A stretch of 54,089 nucleotides of DNA from CAZISM01 sp964541895 (GTDB lineage: Bacteria > Zhuqueibacterota > Zhuqueibacteria > Residuimicrobiales > Residuimicrobiaceae). Positions within the stretch are counted from its first letter, which is position 1. Each line of letters opens with the position of its first letter. The notes under the pieces were generated by a model. It ran no database searches. It saw nothing but the letters and a program-made list of their open reading frames with translations, and was not told where the DNA came from. This document shows, piece by piece, positions 8,125-16,270 of this stretch. Made by a program: the position numbers and the translations under genes. Where the stretch lies: NCBI GenBank assembly GCA_964541895.1, contig CAZISM010000023.1:1-54089 (forward strand). Reading direction: 5' to 3'.

Positions 8125-9066
8125 TTAACTCTCTATGGTTTTAAAAAGTTCCACACTTTTTTCTACATCTTTACGAATTTGTTCGATGAGTTCATCGGTA
8201 CGGCTGAACCTGGCATCGGCTCGCAGATATTGAAGAAATTCTATGGTCACTTCCCGGTCATAGATCTCTTCATGAAAATCCATGACAAAGGTTTCAATAA
8301 CCCTTTCGTGCAGGGCGAACGTCGGCCGCGTACCTACATAGGTCACCGAGGGATAGGCGCGCTCTTCAAAACGGAACCGGCTGAGGTAAATGCCGTTTTG
8401 CGGCACCAGTTTGTATTGTGAGAACGGCCGCAGGTTGACGGTCGGGAATCCCAGATCCCGGCCTCGGCCATCGCCATGGATGACGCGCCCCTGCAGACTG
8501 TAGGGACGTCCCAGCCAGGGAATGACCTCTTTCACCTGTCCGGCCTGCAGCGCGGCGCGAATGCGCGTGCTGCTGACAATGTCGCCGTCCCTATATACCG
8601 GATCCAGGGAGAGGACCTGAAAGCCTTTATGGCCAGCCATCTGCTGCAACAGCTCGCGGTTGCCGCTGCGCGCCTTGCCAAAGGCATGGTCGTGGCCAAT
8701 GACGATTTCCGCCATTCGGCATTTGTCCATCAGGACCTGTTGGACAAAATCCTCCGGATCCATAGCGGCAAACGAGGGCAGAAACGGCACGATCACCAGC
8801 ACATCCAGTGCTTCAGCCGTCAGGCGTACTATTTTTTCTTCAATCGTCGTCAACAGACGCAGCGTCGGCTCGTGCCCGCGGTTCAGCACGAGTTGCGGAT
8901 GGGGTTCAAAGGTGATCACCAGCGACTTGCGCCCGCCGGCCTTTGCCTGATCCCGCACCGTATCGATCAGCTGCTGGTGGCCGATGTGAACGCCGTCAAA
9001 GGTACCCAGCGTCAACACCGTCTCCTCGCTGAGGACGATATCGTTTATATTCCACAGGATTTCCAT
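8125..9066 (-). CDS. ribF: Bifunctional riboflavin kinase / FAD synthetase
   Basis: Converts riboflavin to FMN (C-terminal kinase) and FMN to FAD (N-terminal adenylyltransferase). The 313-residue length is normal. The N-terminal nucleotidyltransferase motif GTFDGVHIGH is at 21-30, and a second nucleotide motif of the type S-S-T-R-I-R lies near 160. The flavokinase domain has G-D-G-R-G-R-D-L-G-F-P-T and N-G-I-Y. It lies between truB and rpsO, with a gap of 13 nt upstream and 18 nt downstream, its common position in this operon. The FAD and FMN it makes would serve ThyX, the flavodiiron protein and dihydrolipoamide dehydrogenase encoded elsewhere in the window. Confidence 0.96.
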   Translation of the reverse strand: MEILWNINDIVLSEETVLTLGTFDGVHIGHQQLIDTVRDQAKAGGRKSLVITFEPHPQLVLNRGHEPTLRLLTTIEEKIVRLTAEALDVLVIVPFLPSFAAMDPEDFVQQVLMDKCRMAEIVIGHDHAFGKARSGNRELLQQMAGHKGFQVLSLDPVYRDGDIVSSTRIRAALQAGQVKEVIPWLGRPYSLQGRVIHGDGRGRDLGFPTVNLRPFSQYKLVPQNGIYLSRFRFEERAYPSVTYVGTRPTFALHERVIETFVMDFHEEIYDREVTIEFLQYLRADARFSRTDELIEQIRKDVEKSVELFKTIES

Positions 9067-9079
9067 GCCCGGCCCTGTC

Positions 9080-9817
9080 TTAACTTGTTTCGCCTGTTAT
9101 CCAGGATGGTGCATCATCCAGTCTGACAGAGCGACTGTTGTGATAATCACCGATCCGCGTACGGCGCAACATCCGCACAAATCCGGCCGTGTGCAAAGCG
9201 TGGGCTATATCCCGCAGCAGAGATCTGATGTAAACGCCTTTGCAACAGACAATCCGCAGCTGCAACTGATCTGACGAATAGTCGAGCAACTCTAATTCGG
9301 ATATGGTCACCGTTCTTGCTTCAGGCTCGCTGTCATCGCCGTGTCGAGCAAGATCGTAGTAACGCTGGCCGTCCTTTTTCAGCGCTGAAAAGCGCGGCGG
9401 AGTTTGCCGGATCGTACCGATGAAGGCTGACAGCACCACTTCCAGATCCGCCCGGCTCAAGCCGGGCACGGCACATTGTGAAACCACCTGACCGGTGAGA
9501 TCCAGAGTGTCGGTTTCGATGCCGAGCTGCAATTTCGCCACATACTCCTTCTCAGCCGACATCAGGGCCGGAACCTGCCGGGTGGCCTGACCGGCGCATA
9601 CGAGCAGAACGCCGTCCGCAAAGGGATCCAGCGTACCGGCATGACCGACGCGGCTCATCTGCAACCGTCCCTTGAGCCAGCGCACCACATCAAACGACGT
9701 CCAGCCCACCGGTTTATGGATGTTAAAAACTTGATTCACAGCTGTTGGGCGAAGAGAGTCCGCCGCGCCTGGCGCGGCAGACTCTCTTCGCCGGCTGCTA
9801 TTCGGTGGCCGTATCAT
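9080..9817 (-). CDS. truB: tRNA pseudouridine(55) synthase
   Basis: Isomerises U55 in the T-loop of tRNAs. The catalytic motif GHAGTLDP is present, with the nucleophilic Asp at residue 64 by this numbering, and so are K-P-x-G-W-T-S and the C-terminal V-R-L-D-D. The start is uncertain. The ATG at 9817 overlaps rbfA by 20 nt but has no Shine-Dalgarno, and its first 26 codons run through a 45-bp palindrome. A GTG at 9739 would give a 219-residue protein starting eight residues before the conserved K-P-V-G-W-T-S, closer to the family's usual N-terminus. I favour the GTG slightly but list the longer form because it cannot be excluded. Confidence 0.92.
   Translation of the reverse strand: MIRPPNSSRRRESAAPGAADSLRPTAVNQVFNIHKPVGWTSFDVVRWLKGRLQMSRVGHAGTLDPFADGVLLVCAGQATRQVPALMSAEKEYVAKLQLGIETDTLDLTGQVVSQCAVPGLSRADLEVVLSAFIGTIRQTPPRFSALKKDGQRYYDLARHGDDSEPEARTVTISELELLDYSSDQLQLRIVCCKGVYIRSLLRDIAHALHTAGFVRMLRRTRIGDYHNSRSVRLDDAPSWITGETS
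9748..9792. repeat. 45-bp near-perfect palindrome between rbfA and truB
   Basis: Two 22-nt arms (9748-9769 and 9771-9792) are complementary at all but one position around a single central base. The outer half reads GGCGAAGAGAGTC and the inner half GCCGCGCC. It begins 5 nt after the rbfA stop. The transcript would form a very stable hairpin, but no T-run follows, so it is not an ordinary terminator. It resembles a REP/MITE-type mobile palindrome or an mRNA processing site. I saw no second copy in this window. Confidence 0.75.
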
Positions 9818-10169
9818 CAGGCGGTGACTGCTTCTGAATTTCCTTCAACAGATGGTTGATGCGATCGGCATAGGCGGCCGAGTCATCATAATGCAGCGAC
9901 AGCTCGGGCACAAACCGCAGTCGGATGCGATGCCCGATCTCGCCGCGAAAATGGCTTAACGCCCGGTGCATGGCCTCCTGGCCGGCTTTTTGCCTGGCTT
10001 CGTCGCCCAGGACCGAATAAAATATTTTTGCGTGCCGCAGATCGTGCGATACCGTTACCCGGGTGATGGTAATCATCCCCAGCGCCGGATCGTTCATCTC
10101 GTGCAGAACAATGTCGCTGACTTCGGTTCTGATCTGTTCGGCGACGCGGTCTGATCGTTGATATGGCAT
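9798..10169 (-). CDS. rbfA: 30S ribosome-binding factor A
   Basis: A 123-residue protein of normal size. It has the RbfA KH-like fold signatures: R-x-D-R-V-A-E-Q-I at the start, P-x-L-G-M-I-T-I-T-R-V-x-V-S-x-D-L near 28-45, and R-x-R-F-V-P-E-L-x-x-x-x-D near 85. It assists late maturation of 16S rRNA in the 30S subunit. It starts 1 nt from the end of the DUF503 gene and is followed within 5 nt by a long palindrome that separates it from truB. Confidence 0.96.
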   Translation of the reverse strand: MPYQRSDRVAEQIRTEVSDIVLHEMNDPALGMITITRVTVSHDLRHAKIFYSVLGDEARQKAGQEAMHRALSHFRGEIGHRIRLRFVPELSLHYDDSAAYADRINHLLKEIQKQSPPDDTATE

Positions 10170-10451
10170 CTAAAGAATTTCGAGTTGTTGATTGGTAATT
10201 TCCACCTCTGACTCTTCCGAGACGAGGTTAAAGATCTGGTTCATCACCTGATCGATGAATTTGCGCTCGTTGCTCACCATGGCAATGCCCAGCACGGCGC
10301 GTTGCCAGCGCTCGTTCTCATCCACCTCGGCGACGGAGACGTTGAACTTGCTGCGAATTTTGTCCTTCAGGCTTTTGAGAACAAAGCGTTTCGATTTCAG
10401 CGATCCGCTTTCCGGAATAAACAGCTCGAGCTGATATACACCTACCAGCAT
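10170..10451 (-). CDS. DUF503 family protein (YlxP-like)
   Basis: A 93-residue protein with the family pattern V-G-V-x-x-L-E-L-x-I-P, S-L-K-S-K-R-x-V-L-K-S-L-K-D-K-I-R and N-V-S-V-A-E-V-D near residue 40. The family (YlxP of Bacillus) sits between infB and rbfA in many bacteria, as here, with a gap of 3 nt to infB and directly adjoining rbfA. Its role is not established; linkage suggests ribosome assembly or translation. It is predicted to be soluble. Confidence 0.93.
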   Translation of the reverse strand: MLVGVYQLELFIPESGSLKSKRFVLKSLKDKIRSKFNVSVAEVDENERWQRAVLGIAMVSNERKFIDQVMNQIFNLVSEESEVEITNQQLEIL

Positions 10452-10454
10452 GGC

Positions 10455-13124
10455 CTATTCCAGGGTTCTCTTGGTTTCCACCACCTTGTAGGCCTCGAGG
10501 ATGTCGTTCACCTTGATGTCATCAAAGTTGTGCAAGCCGATACCGCATTCGAATCCGGCCGCCACTTCGCGCACATCGTCTTTGAACCGTTTCAGGGAAG
10601 ACAGGGTGCCGTCATGGATCAGACGATCATCGCGATAGACCTTGATCTTGTCATTGCGATTAACCTTTCCGGTCTGAACATAACAGCCGGCGATGAGGCC
10701 GACTTTGGGCACTTTGAAGGTCTGGCGCACTTCAATGGTGGCAACCATTTCTTCGCTGATATGGGGCGCCAGGAAACCTTCCAGGGCCGACTTGATGTCG
10801 TTGACGATATCATAGATGACTTCGTACAGGCGGATGTCAACCGACTCTTTGGCCGCCAGCTCGCGGGCTTTGGTCGTGGGCCTGACATTAAAGCCGATGA
10901 TAATGGCGCCGGAAGCAGAGGACAGCAACACGTCCGATTCCGAAATCGCGCCGACGCCGCGGTGAATGATTTCCACCGCCACCTCGTCGGTACGGAGATT
11001 CTGCAGCGTATCGTTGATGGCTTCGATGGATCCATCCACGTCGGCTTTAAGCACAACATACAGTTGCTGCACCTGGCCTTTCTGAATCTCTTTGGAGATT
11101 TCATCCAGGCTGCGGGGCCGATTGCGCAACCGGTCGTACTCGCGCTGCAGCTGTTGACGCTTGGAACTGATATCGCGACTGTCCCTCTCCGATTCCAGAC
11201 CGAAAAAGGAGTCGCCGGCCTGCGGCATGCCGTCAAAACCGAGCACCTGCACCGGCGTGGAAGGTCCGGCGGTTTTTACTTTGCGGCCGCGTTCGTCGAA
11301 CATGGAACGGACCTTGCCCGCATAGGCCCCGGCCACGAACGGATCGCCGATGTTGAGAGTGCCGTTCTGGACCAGAACCGTGGCCACAACGCCTTTGCCG
11401 CGATCCAGGCGCGATTCGATGACCACGCCTTTGGCATTGCGGTTCGGATTGGCGCGCAGATTCAGCATTTCGGCTTCGAGAATGATCATTTCGAGGAGGT
11501 TTTCACAATTCTGCCCGGTCTTGGCGGAAAGCTCGATGGACTGATACTTGCCGCCCCATTTTTCCACCAGCACGCCATGATTAGCCAGCTGCATGCGAAT
11601 GGTTTCCGGATTGGCGCCCGGTTTGTCAATTTTGTTGATAGCCACAATGATAGGCACATTAGCGGCTTTGGCGTGGCTGATCGCTTCGATGGTCTGCGGC
11701 ATGACGCTGTCGTCGGCCGCCACCACCAGGATGACAATGTCCGTGGCTTGAGCGCCACGGGCGCGCATGGCGGTAAAGGCCTCGTGGCCCGGCGTATCCA
11801 GGAAGGTGATCATCTTGCCGTGCACCGTCACTTCATAAGCGCCGATATGCTGGGTGATGCCTCCGGCCTCGCCGGCAATGATATTGCTCTTGCGTATATA
11901 ATCCAGCAGCGAAGTTTTGCCGTGATCGACATGACCCATAATGGTCACGACCGGCGGTCGCGGCTGCAGATCTTCTTCGCGGTCTTTCTGCTCGCTGATG
12001 GTCTCCAGGAGGTCCTGGTTCATATCCTGCAGTTTTTCGACTTCATATTCGTATTCAGAGGCCAGCAGGGTGATGGTGTCCATATCCAGACGCTGATTGA
12101 TGGATACCATCATGCCGTACTCGATGCACTTTTTAATGAGCTCGGAGGCTTCCACTTCCATCATTTTGCCGAGTTCGGAAATGGACATGAATTCGCTGAC
12201 CCGGATGACGGAAGGCTCATCCACCTCCACCTCACTGTCGCCCGAGATCCGTTTCTTGCGCTTGCGCGCTTTGCCGGCATCCTCCATGGCCGCCATGGTT
12301 TGGCGGATGGAGGCCTGAATATCCTCTTCGTTATAGGTATGTTTCTTTTTCTTTTTGGTACGTTTGCGCTTTTTCTCGGCGGTCAAAGCTTCTTCTGTTA
12401 CCGGCTCTTCGCCGCCGACTTTTTTCTTCTTTTTCCGTTTCCGTTTTTTCTTCTTTCCGGCCTGATCCTCTTCGGTTGCTGCCGCTTCCTTGCCGGCCGG
12501 CGGCGGCGCTACCGAGGGTTTGGCCTTGCTGGCGACCGCTTCCGTTTCGTGCCGAACTTCGATCTCCGCTTTCTCTTTGGCTTTGTCTTTTTCCCGTTTT
12601 TTATCTTTGGCACTCGGCTCGGTCGGCGGAATTTCCACGATCTTGATGCGCTTGCCGGTCCGCTTGCTGTCCGGCTCCGGCTGCCGCACACCGGTCTCCT
12701 CAACAGCCCGGGCAGAAATCGGTTGCGTCTCCCTGGCCGCATCAACGGGAAGCTCTGCCGGCATCGGCTCCGTTTCCGGTCCCTCCGCCCTGGCTGCGGT
12801 CTCTCGCCGCTTTTTCAAAGCGGGTATCTCTTTGGCATACTCCTGGGCAACCCGCAAACGACGCTCCAGATCTTCCTGAGCCGTTTTCTTTTTTGCCTCT
12901 TCGGCCGCCTTCTTTTCCCGCAACCGCTTGCGAAATTCGTATTCTTCGTCAGGCCCTACGGCCTTTTCACCGTATTTTTCGTTGACCTGCGCCAACGCCT
13001 CATCAGATACGGTGCTCATCTGATTACGAATATCGTAGCCCAGTTTGGTCAGAAAAGCGATTAACGCTTCATTCGAGATATTAAACTCTCGTGCGACCTG
13101 AAATACCCTTTTCTTAACGGACAA
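10455..13124 (-). CDS. infB: Translation initiation factor IF-2
   Basis: A GTPase that delivers initiator tRNA to the 30S subunit. The 889-residue protein has a conserved IF2_N motif at its start (R-V-F-Q-V-A-R-E-F-N-I-S), a long Lys/Glu-rich low-complexity linker (about 60-300), and a second IF2_N-like segment near 305-350. The GTPase domain has G1 GHVDHGKT (397-404), G3 DTPGH (443-447) and G4 NKID (497-500), followed by the C-terminal tRNA-binding domains. The start is a TTG: the codon two positions upstream is an in-frame stop, a GGGAG Shine-Dalgarno is 9 nt away, and the next ATG is 35 codons in, inside the conserved N-terminus. Confidence 0.97.
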   Translation of the reverse strand: MSVKKRVFQVAREFNISNEALIAFLTKLGYDIRNQMSTVSDEALAQVNEKYGEKAVGPDEEYEFRKRLREKKAAEEAKKKTAQEDLERRLRVAQEYAKEIPALKKRRETAARAEGPETEPMPAELPVDAARETQPISARAVEETGVRQPEPDSKRTGKRIKIVEIPPTEPSAKDKKREKDKAKEKAEIEVRHETEAVASKAKPSVAPPPAGKEAAATEEDQAGKKKKRKRKKKKKVGGEEPVTEEALTAEKKRKRTKKKKKHTYNEEDIQASIRQTMAAMEDAGKARKRKKRISGDSEVEVDEPSVIRVSEFMSISELGKMMEVEASELIKKCIEYGMMVSINQRLDMDTITLLASEYEYEVEKLQDMNQDLLETISEQKDREEDLQPRPPVVTIMGHVDHGKTSLLDYIRKSNIIAGEAGGITQHIGAYEVTVHGKMITFLDTPGHEAFTAMRARGAQATDIVILVVAADDSVMPQTIEAISHAKAANVPIIVAINKIDKPGANPETIRMQLANHGVLVEKWGGKYQSIELSAKTGQNCENLLEMIILEAEMLNLRANPNRNAKGVVIESRLDRGKGVVATVLVQNGTLNIGDPFVAGAYAGKVRSMFDERGRKVKTAGPSTPVQVLGFDGMPQAGDSFFGLESERDSRDISSKRQQLQREYDRLRNRPRSLDEISKEIQKGQVQQLYVVLKADVDGSIEAINDTLQNLRTDEVAVEIIHRGVGAISESDVLLSSASGAIIIGFNVRPTTKARELAAKESVDIRLYEVIYDIVNDIKSALEGFLAPHISEEMVATIEVRQTFKVPKVGLIAGCYVQTGKVNRNDKIKVYRDDRLIHDGTLSSLKRFKDDVREVAAGFECGIGLHNFDDIKVNDILEAYKVVETKRTLE

Positions 13125-13171
13125 AGCTACATACTCCCAATGGTTCTGGCTGACTCTGTCGTCCCGACGAA

Positions 13172-14413
13172 TTATTCGCCATGGGACTCGACGGCCGCCT
13201 TAATTTTTTCAAGCGTTTTTTCGCCGATGCCCGGAATATTCAACAGCTCCTCGTCCGGGGCGTTCAACACATCCCGAACCGTCAGAAATCCGGCTTCCAG
13301 CAGCAACTTCTTGATTTTGGCCGACAACTCATCCACCTCTTCCAGCGGTTTGCTGTCTTCCCGATCCTGGGCTACCATCTTTTGATAATCTTCTTCGCGC
13401 AGCGTCTGAATATCATACTGGGTGAGTTTGCAGGCCAAACGGCGATTCTGGCCGCCCTTGCCGATCGCGAGAGAGATCTGCTCGTCGTCGAGAACGGCCA
13501 GTACCTTTTTCTCATCTTCATAAATGATAATGCGAATCGGCTTGGCCGGGCTCAGGGCGCGGGTGATGAAAATCTCCGGTTCGCTGCTCCAGTTGATAAT
13601 ATCGATTTTTTCGTTGTTCAATTCCTTGACGATGGCCTGAATGCGCATGCCTTTCATGCCGACACAGGCGCCGACGGCGTCGATGCGTTTGTCATGGGAA
13701 TAAACGGCGATTTTGGTGCGCTCGCCCGGTTCACGGGCGATGCTGCGGATTTCGATGATGCCCTCGTAAATTTCCGGCACTTCCAGTTCAAAGAGCCGCA
13801 TGATGAACATCGGATCGGCCCGTGACACGACGATCTCGGGGCCGCGCGAACTCCAGCGCACGTCTTTGATGACGGCACGCAGCGTATCACCGCGGCGATA
13901 TTTTTCTTCCTTGATCTGTTCCGATTTGGGCAGGCTCAGCTCGGTCCGATCGACGTTGATGAAAATTTCATCGCGATTGACCTGCCGGATGTCGCCGATG
14001 ATGATTTCGCCGATGCGATTTTTGTACTCTTCAAAGATCAGCTCTTTTTCGATCTCTTTGATCCGCTGATTGAGATTCTGTTTGGCGGAAATGATCAGGC
14101 GGCGGCCGAATTGGGCCGGATCGATGATCTCGAGGTATTCGTCGCCGATTTCGAGATCCGGCTCGGCTCGGCGGGCACTCTCCAGGTCGATCTCGGTAAC
14201 ATCGTTGGTCACGTTCTCTACGATGCTCTTGCTTTGATAAATTTCAATCTCGCCCTTTTCCATATTCACGAATATGGAATAGTTGCCGTTTTGCCCGTAT
14301 TTCTTTCTCACCATGTTGAGAAAGATTTCCTGCAAGATTCTGGACAGAATCTCCTTGTCGATGTTTTTCTCCTTAACGAGAAGAGAAAACGCTTCAACGA
14401 TTTCGTTTTTCAT
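13172..14413 (-). CDS. nusA: Transcription termination/antitermination factor NusA
   Basis: A 413-residue RNA polymerase-binding protein. It has the NusA N-terminal domain (about 1-125), an S1 domain (about 130-200), two KH domains with V-G-x-x-G-M-R-I-Q and I-G-K-G-G-Q-N-R-R-L-A (the latter near 312-322), and a C-terminal helix-hairpin-helix region with N-I-P-G-I-G-E-K-T-L-E-K-I near 392. It modulates pausing, termination and antitermination, and may act on the His-leader attenuator found in this window, though that is inference. It lies between rimP (18-nt gap) and infB (47-nt gap), the standard order. Confidence 0.97.
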   Translation of the reverse strand: MKNEIVEAFSLLVKEKNIDKEILSRILQEIFLNMVRKKYGQNGNYSIFVNMEKGEIEIYQSKSIVENVTNDVTEIDLESARRAEPDLEIGDEYLEIIDPAQFGRRLIISAKQNLNQRIKEIEKELIFEEYKNRIGEIIIGDIRQVNRDEIFINVDRTELSLPKSEQIKEEKYRRGDTLRAVIKDVRWSSRGPEIVVSRADPMFIMRLFELEVPEIYEGIIEIRSIAREPGERTKIAVYSHDKRIDAVGACVGMKGMRIQAIVKELNNEKIDIINWSSEPEIFITRALSPAKPIRIIIYEDEKKVLAVLDDEQISLAIGKGGQNRRLACKLTQYDIQTLREEDYQKMVAQDREDSKPLEEVDELSAKIKKLLLEAGFLTVRDVLNAPDEELLNIPGIGEKTLEKIKAAVESHGE

Positions 14414-14431
14414 GGCGTTGTTCCGACATCC

Positions 14432-14878
14432 TTAAAATTCTATCATGATCACAGCTTTTTGTATCTGACCGAGCGATACAGCGAACTTGCCCGAGGGCGC
14501 AGCAAGATGCAGCGTTGAACCTTCCACCGACTCAATGGTGCCGGTCTCGGATACACTCTGATCCTCCTGCTTGTAGGTCACCTTGACCTTGCGGCCTACA
14601 TGCCGTAAAAAATCGCGTGCGGTTTTTAGCGGTCGATCCACTCCGGGAGAAGAGACCTCCAGGGTGTAACGGCTCTGAATGAGATCCTTCTGATCCAGCA
14701 GATCTGCGATCGCCCTGCTGGCTTGCGTCACACGCCCCACACGAATGCCGCCGATTTCATCCACCAGCACGCGCACAATCGTCCGGTTTCCATAGCCGTT
14801 TATGGCCACATCCACCAGGTCGATCTGAAGTTGCTCCAGAACCGGTTCGATAAAAGGTCGTAATTCTTCAGGTTTCAT
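14432..14878 (-). CDS. rimP: Ribosome maturation factor RimP
   Basis: A 148-residue protein of family length. The N-terminal domain has a pattern resembling L-V-D-V-x-x-x-G, followed by V-R-V-L-V-D. The conserved segment Y-T-L-E-V-S-S-P-G-V-D-R-P-L lies near 80-93, and a C-terminal Sm-like beta barrel begins about residue 100. It is required for 30S maturation. It is the first gene of the nusA-infB operon: a terminator for the preceding gene ends about 20 nt upstream. No clear Shine-Dalgarno is visible before the ATG. Confidence 0.95.
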   Translation of the reverse strand: MKPEELRPFIEPVLEQLQIDLVDVAINGYGNRTIVRVLVDEIGGIRVGRVTQASRAIADLLDQKDLIQSRYTLEVSSPGVDRPLKTARDFLRHVGRKVKVTYKQEDQSVSETGTIESVEGSTLHLAAPSGKFAVSLGQIQKAVIMIEF

Positions 14879-14896
14879 ATATTGGCCATATTACAA

Positions 14897-14924
14897 CAAA
14901 AAAGTGGGCTTTTGGGGCCCACTT
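14897..14924 (-). terminator. Rho-independent terminator upstream of rimP
   Basis: On the minus strand AAGTGGGC (14924-14917) pairs with GCCCACTT (14909-14902) around the loop CCCAAAA and is followed by more T residues. It ends transcription of the TPR protein gene and separates it from the rimP-nusA-infB operon. Confidence 0.85.
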
Positions 14925-14978
14925 GGGAGTACTAATATAATAAAAAATAAACCAGTATGCAAGAAAATTATGCGAAAT

Positions 14979-15653
14979 TTACGGTTCGAGCATAGCCAGC
15001 TGCATCTGGGCCTCGTCTTTTTCCGGCGCTTTCGGGTATTTTGTCACTATGCTCTGGTACAAGGCTTTTGCTTTGGCCTTTTGACCGGCCAGGGCATAAC
15101 AGCGCCCCGCCTTGAACAGGAATTGCGGCGCCAGAATACTCTCATCGTAACGCTCGGCGGCCTTCTCATAGGCAGCGGCCGCAGCCGCCTGCTGGCCCTT
15201 TTGCTCCAGGCACGCCGCAACGCCGCCCTGCGCAGCGGCCAGAAAATGTTCGTCGCCGCTAAAACCGGAGACAAATTTCTCATAATTGGCCATGGCGTTG
15301 TCATAATCCTTGTTCTGGTAGAATGCGTTGGCCAGGTAAAACCGGCCCAGTTTGCCGCTGGTGGTACGGCCGTAATTCTTGACCAGATTGCTCAACAGAG
15401 GAATGGCGTTTTGAATGTCGGCCGATTCGTACACGCGCGTCGCCTTGGCCAGCTCGACGGAGGCGGTTTTTTCAGCTTCCCCGGAGGACTGGTACCAGAA
15501 AAAGGCGCCGAGGAGGATGACGATTATCGCAACAGCACCGCCTATCAGCATCATTCTATAGTCTTCGACCCATTTCAGCGCCTTGGCGTAAAAGGTTACC
15601 AGCGTGTCTTCCTTTAATTCCTGTTTGGTAAGGTGTTTTCTTGGTCTTAACAT
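14979..15653 (-). CDS. Membrane-anchored TPR protein (YfgM-like layout)
   Basis: A 224-residue protein with a short basic N-terminus, one membrane segment (about 33-52) and helical repeats filling the rest. Tetratricopeptide-like units are seen at A-x-x-x-Y-x-x-A, G-R-F-Y-L-A-N-A-F-Y-x-x-K-D-Y-D-x-A, and G-R-C-Y-A-L-A-G-Q-K-A-K-A-K-A-L-Y, ending with Y-P-K-A-P-E-K-D-E-A. The single N-terminal anchor with exported repeats resembles YfgM/YbgF-type envelope chaperone adaptors. The gene is followed by a strong terminator. The exact role is unknown. Confidence 0.8.
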   Translation of the reverse strand: MLRPRKHLTKQELKEDTLVTFYAKALKWVEDYRMMLIGGAVAIIVILLGAFFWYQSSGEAEKTASVELAKATRVYESADIQNAIPLLSNLVKNYGRTTSGKLGRFYLANAFYQNKDYDNAMANYEKFVSGFSGDEHFLAAAQGGVAACLEQKGQQAAAAAAYEKAAERYDESILAPQFLFKAGRCYALAGQKAKAKALYQSIVTKYPKAPEKDEAQMQLAMLEP

Positions 15654-15751
15654 GGTGCGTTACCTATTTTCCGGTTATGCTCAGCAGGATTAGTCTATAA
15701 AGGTATAAAATAAAATATTAAAAATCAATAAAAATAAGACTTGCTGCCCAC

Positions 15752-16120
15752 CTAATCCGGCCGAGCCTCACGGGCGGAGACGGTGACGATTTCATAGGCG
15801 TGGCTGGCCAGCGCGGTGACAAAAATGATAAAAACGGTGAGCAGAAAGATTTCCCCCCACTGGTGGCCAAAAATACCCAGCCAGCGGCCGAATTTAATAA
15901 ACAGCGGCATGGAAAGGATGCCGATGAGGGTGGCGCTCAAAATGGAAAAAATGAGTTTGGCCTTGTTCTCCCTGCCACCGGCAAAATAGGCGATTACTAT
16001 AATAAACAGACCGACCACCAGAGCTACATACGAAACGGTTTTGTCGATCTTGAACCATTCCACCATCATCTGATCACGAAGGATGGTGACGGTGGTGTCG
16101 GCCTTTGCCACAGGTGCCAT
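15752..16120 (-). CDS. Small membrane protein of unknown function
   Basis: A 122-residue protein with three hydrophobic segments (about 31-50, 57-80 and 90-112) joined by short basic or polar loops. I do not recognise a family. The start is put at the ATG at 16120, with GAGG 8 nt upstream; a GTG eight codons earlier is possible. It sits alone between the last gene of the histidine operon and the TPR protein gene, with about 150 nt of AT-rich sequence before it that could hold its own promoter. Confidence 0.6.
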   Translation of the reverse strand: MAPVAKADTTVTILRDQMMVEWFKIDKTVSYVALVVGLFIIVIAYFAGGRENKAKLIFSILSATLIGILSMPLFIKFGRWLGIFGHQWGEIFLLTVFIIFVTALASHAYEIVTVSAREARPD

Positions 16121-16270
16121 AAAGAGGTCCTCAAAAATTGTCACGGCGGATCGGTTCGGCCACTCCGGTTGCGGGCGGGCAGACGGCTCTGTCGCCTTTG
16201 GTCAGCCGCAATGACAGATTAATTATTTTAATCAAATGCGCGCCCATTTGCAAGCATATTCTGCGGCGGC

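Noticed and set aside
10302..13064. A 920-codon open frame on the plus strand opposite infB
   Set aside because: It is fully antisense to a clear infB, has His/Phe/Gly-rich composition typical of the complement of Lys/Glu-rich coding sequence, and matches no protein family I recognise.
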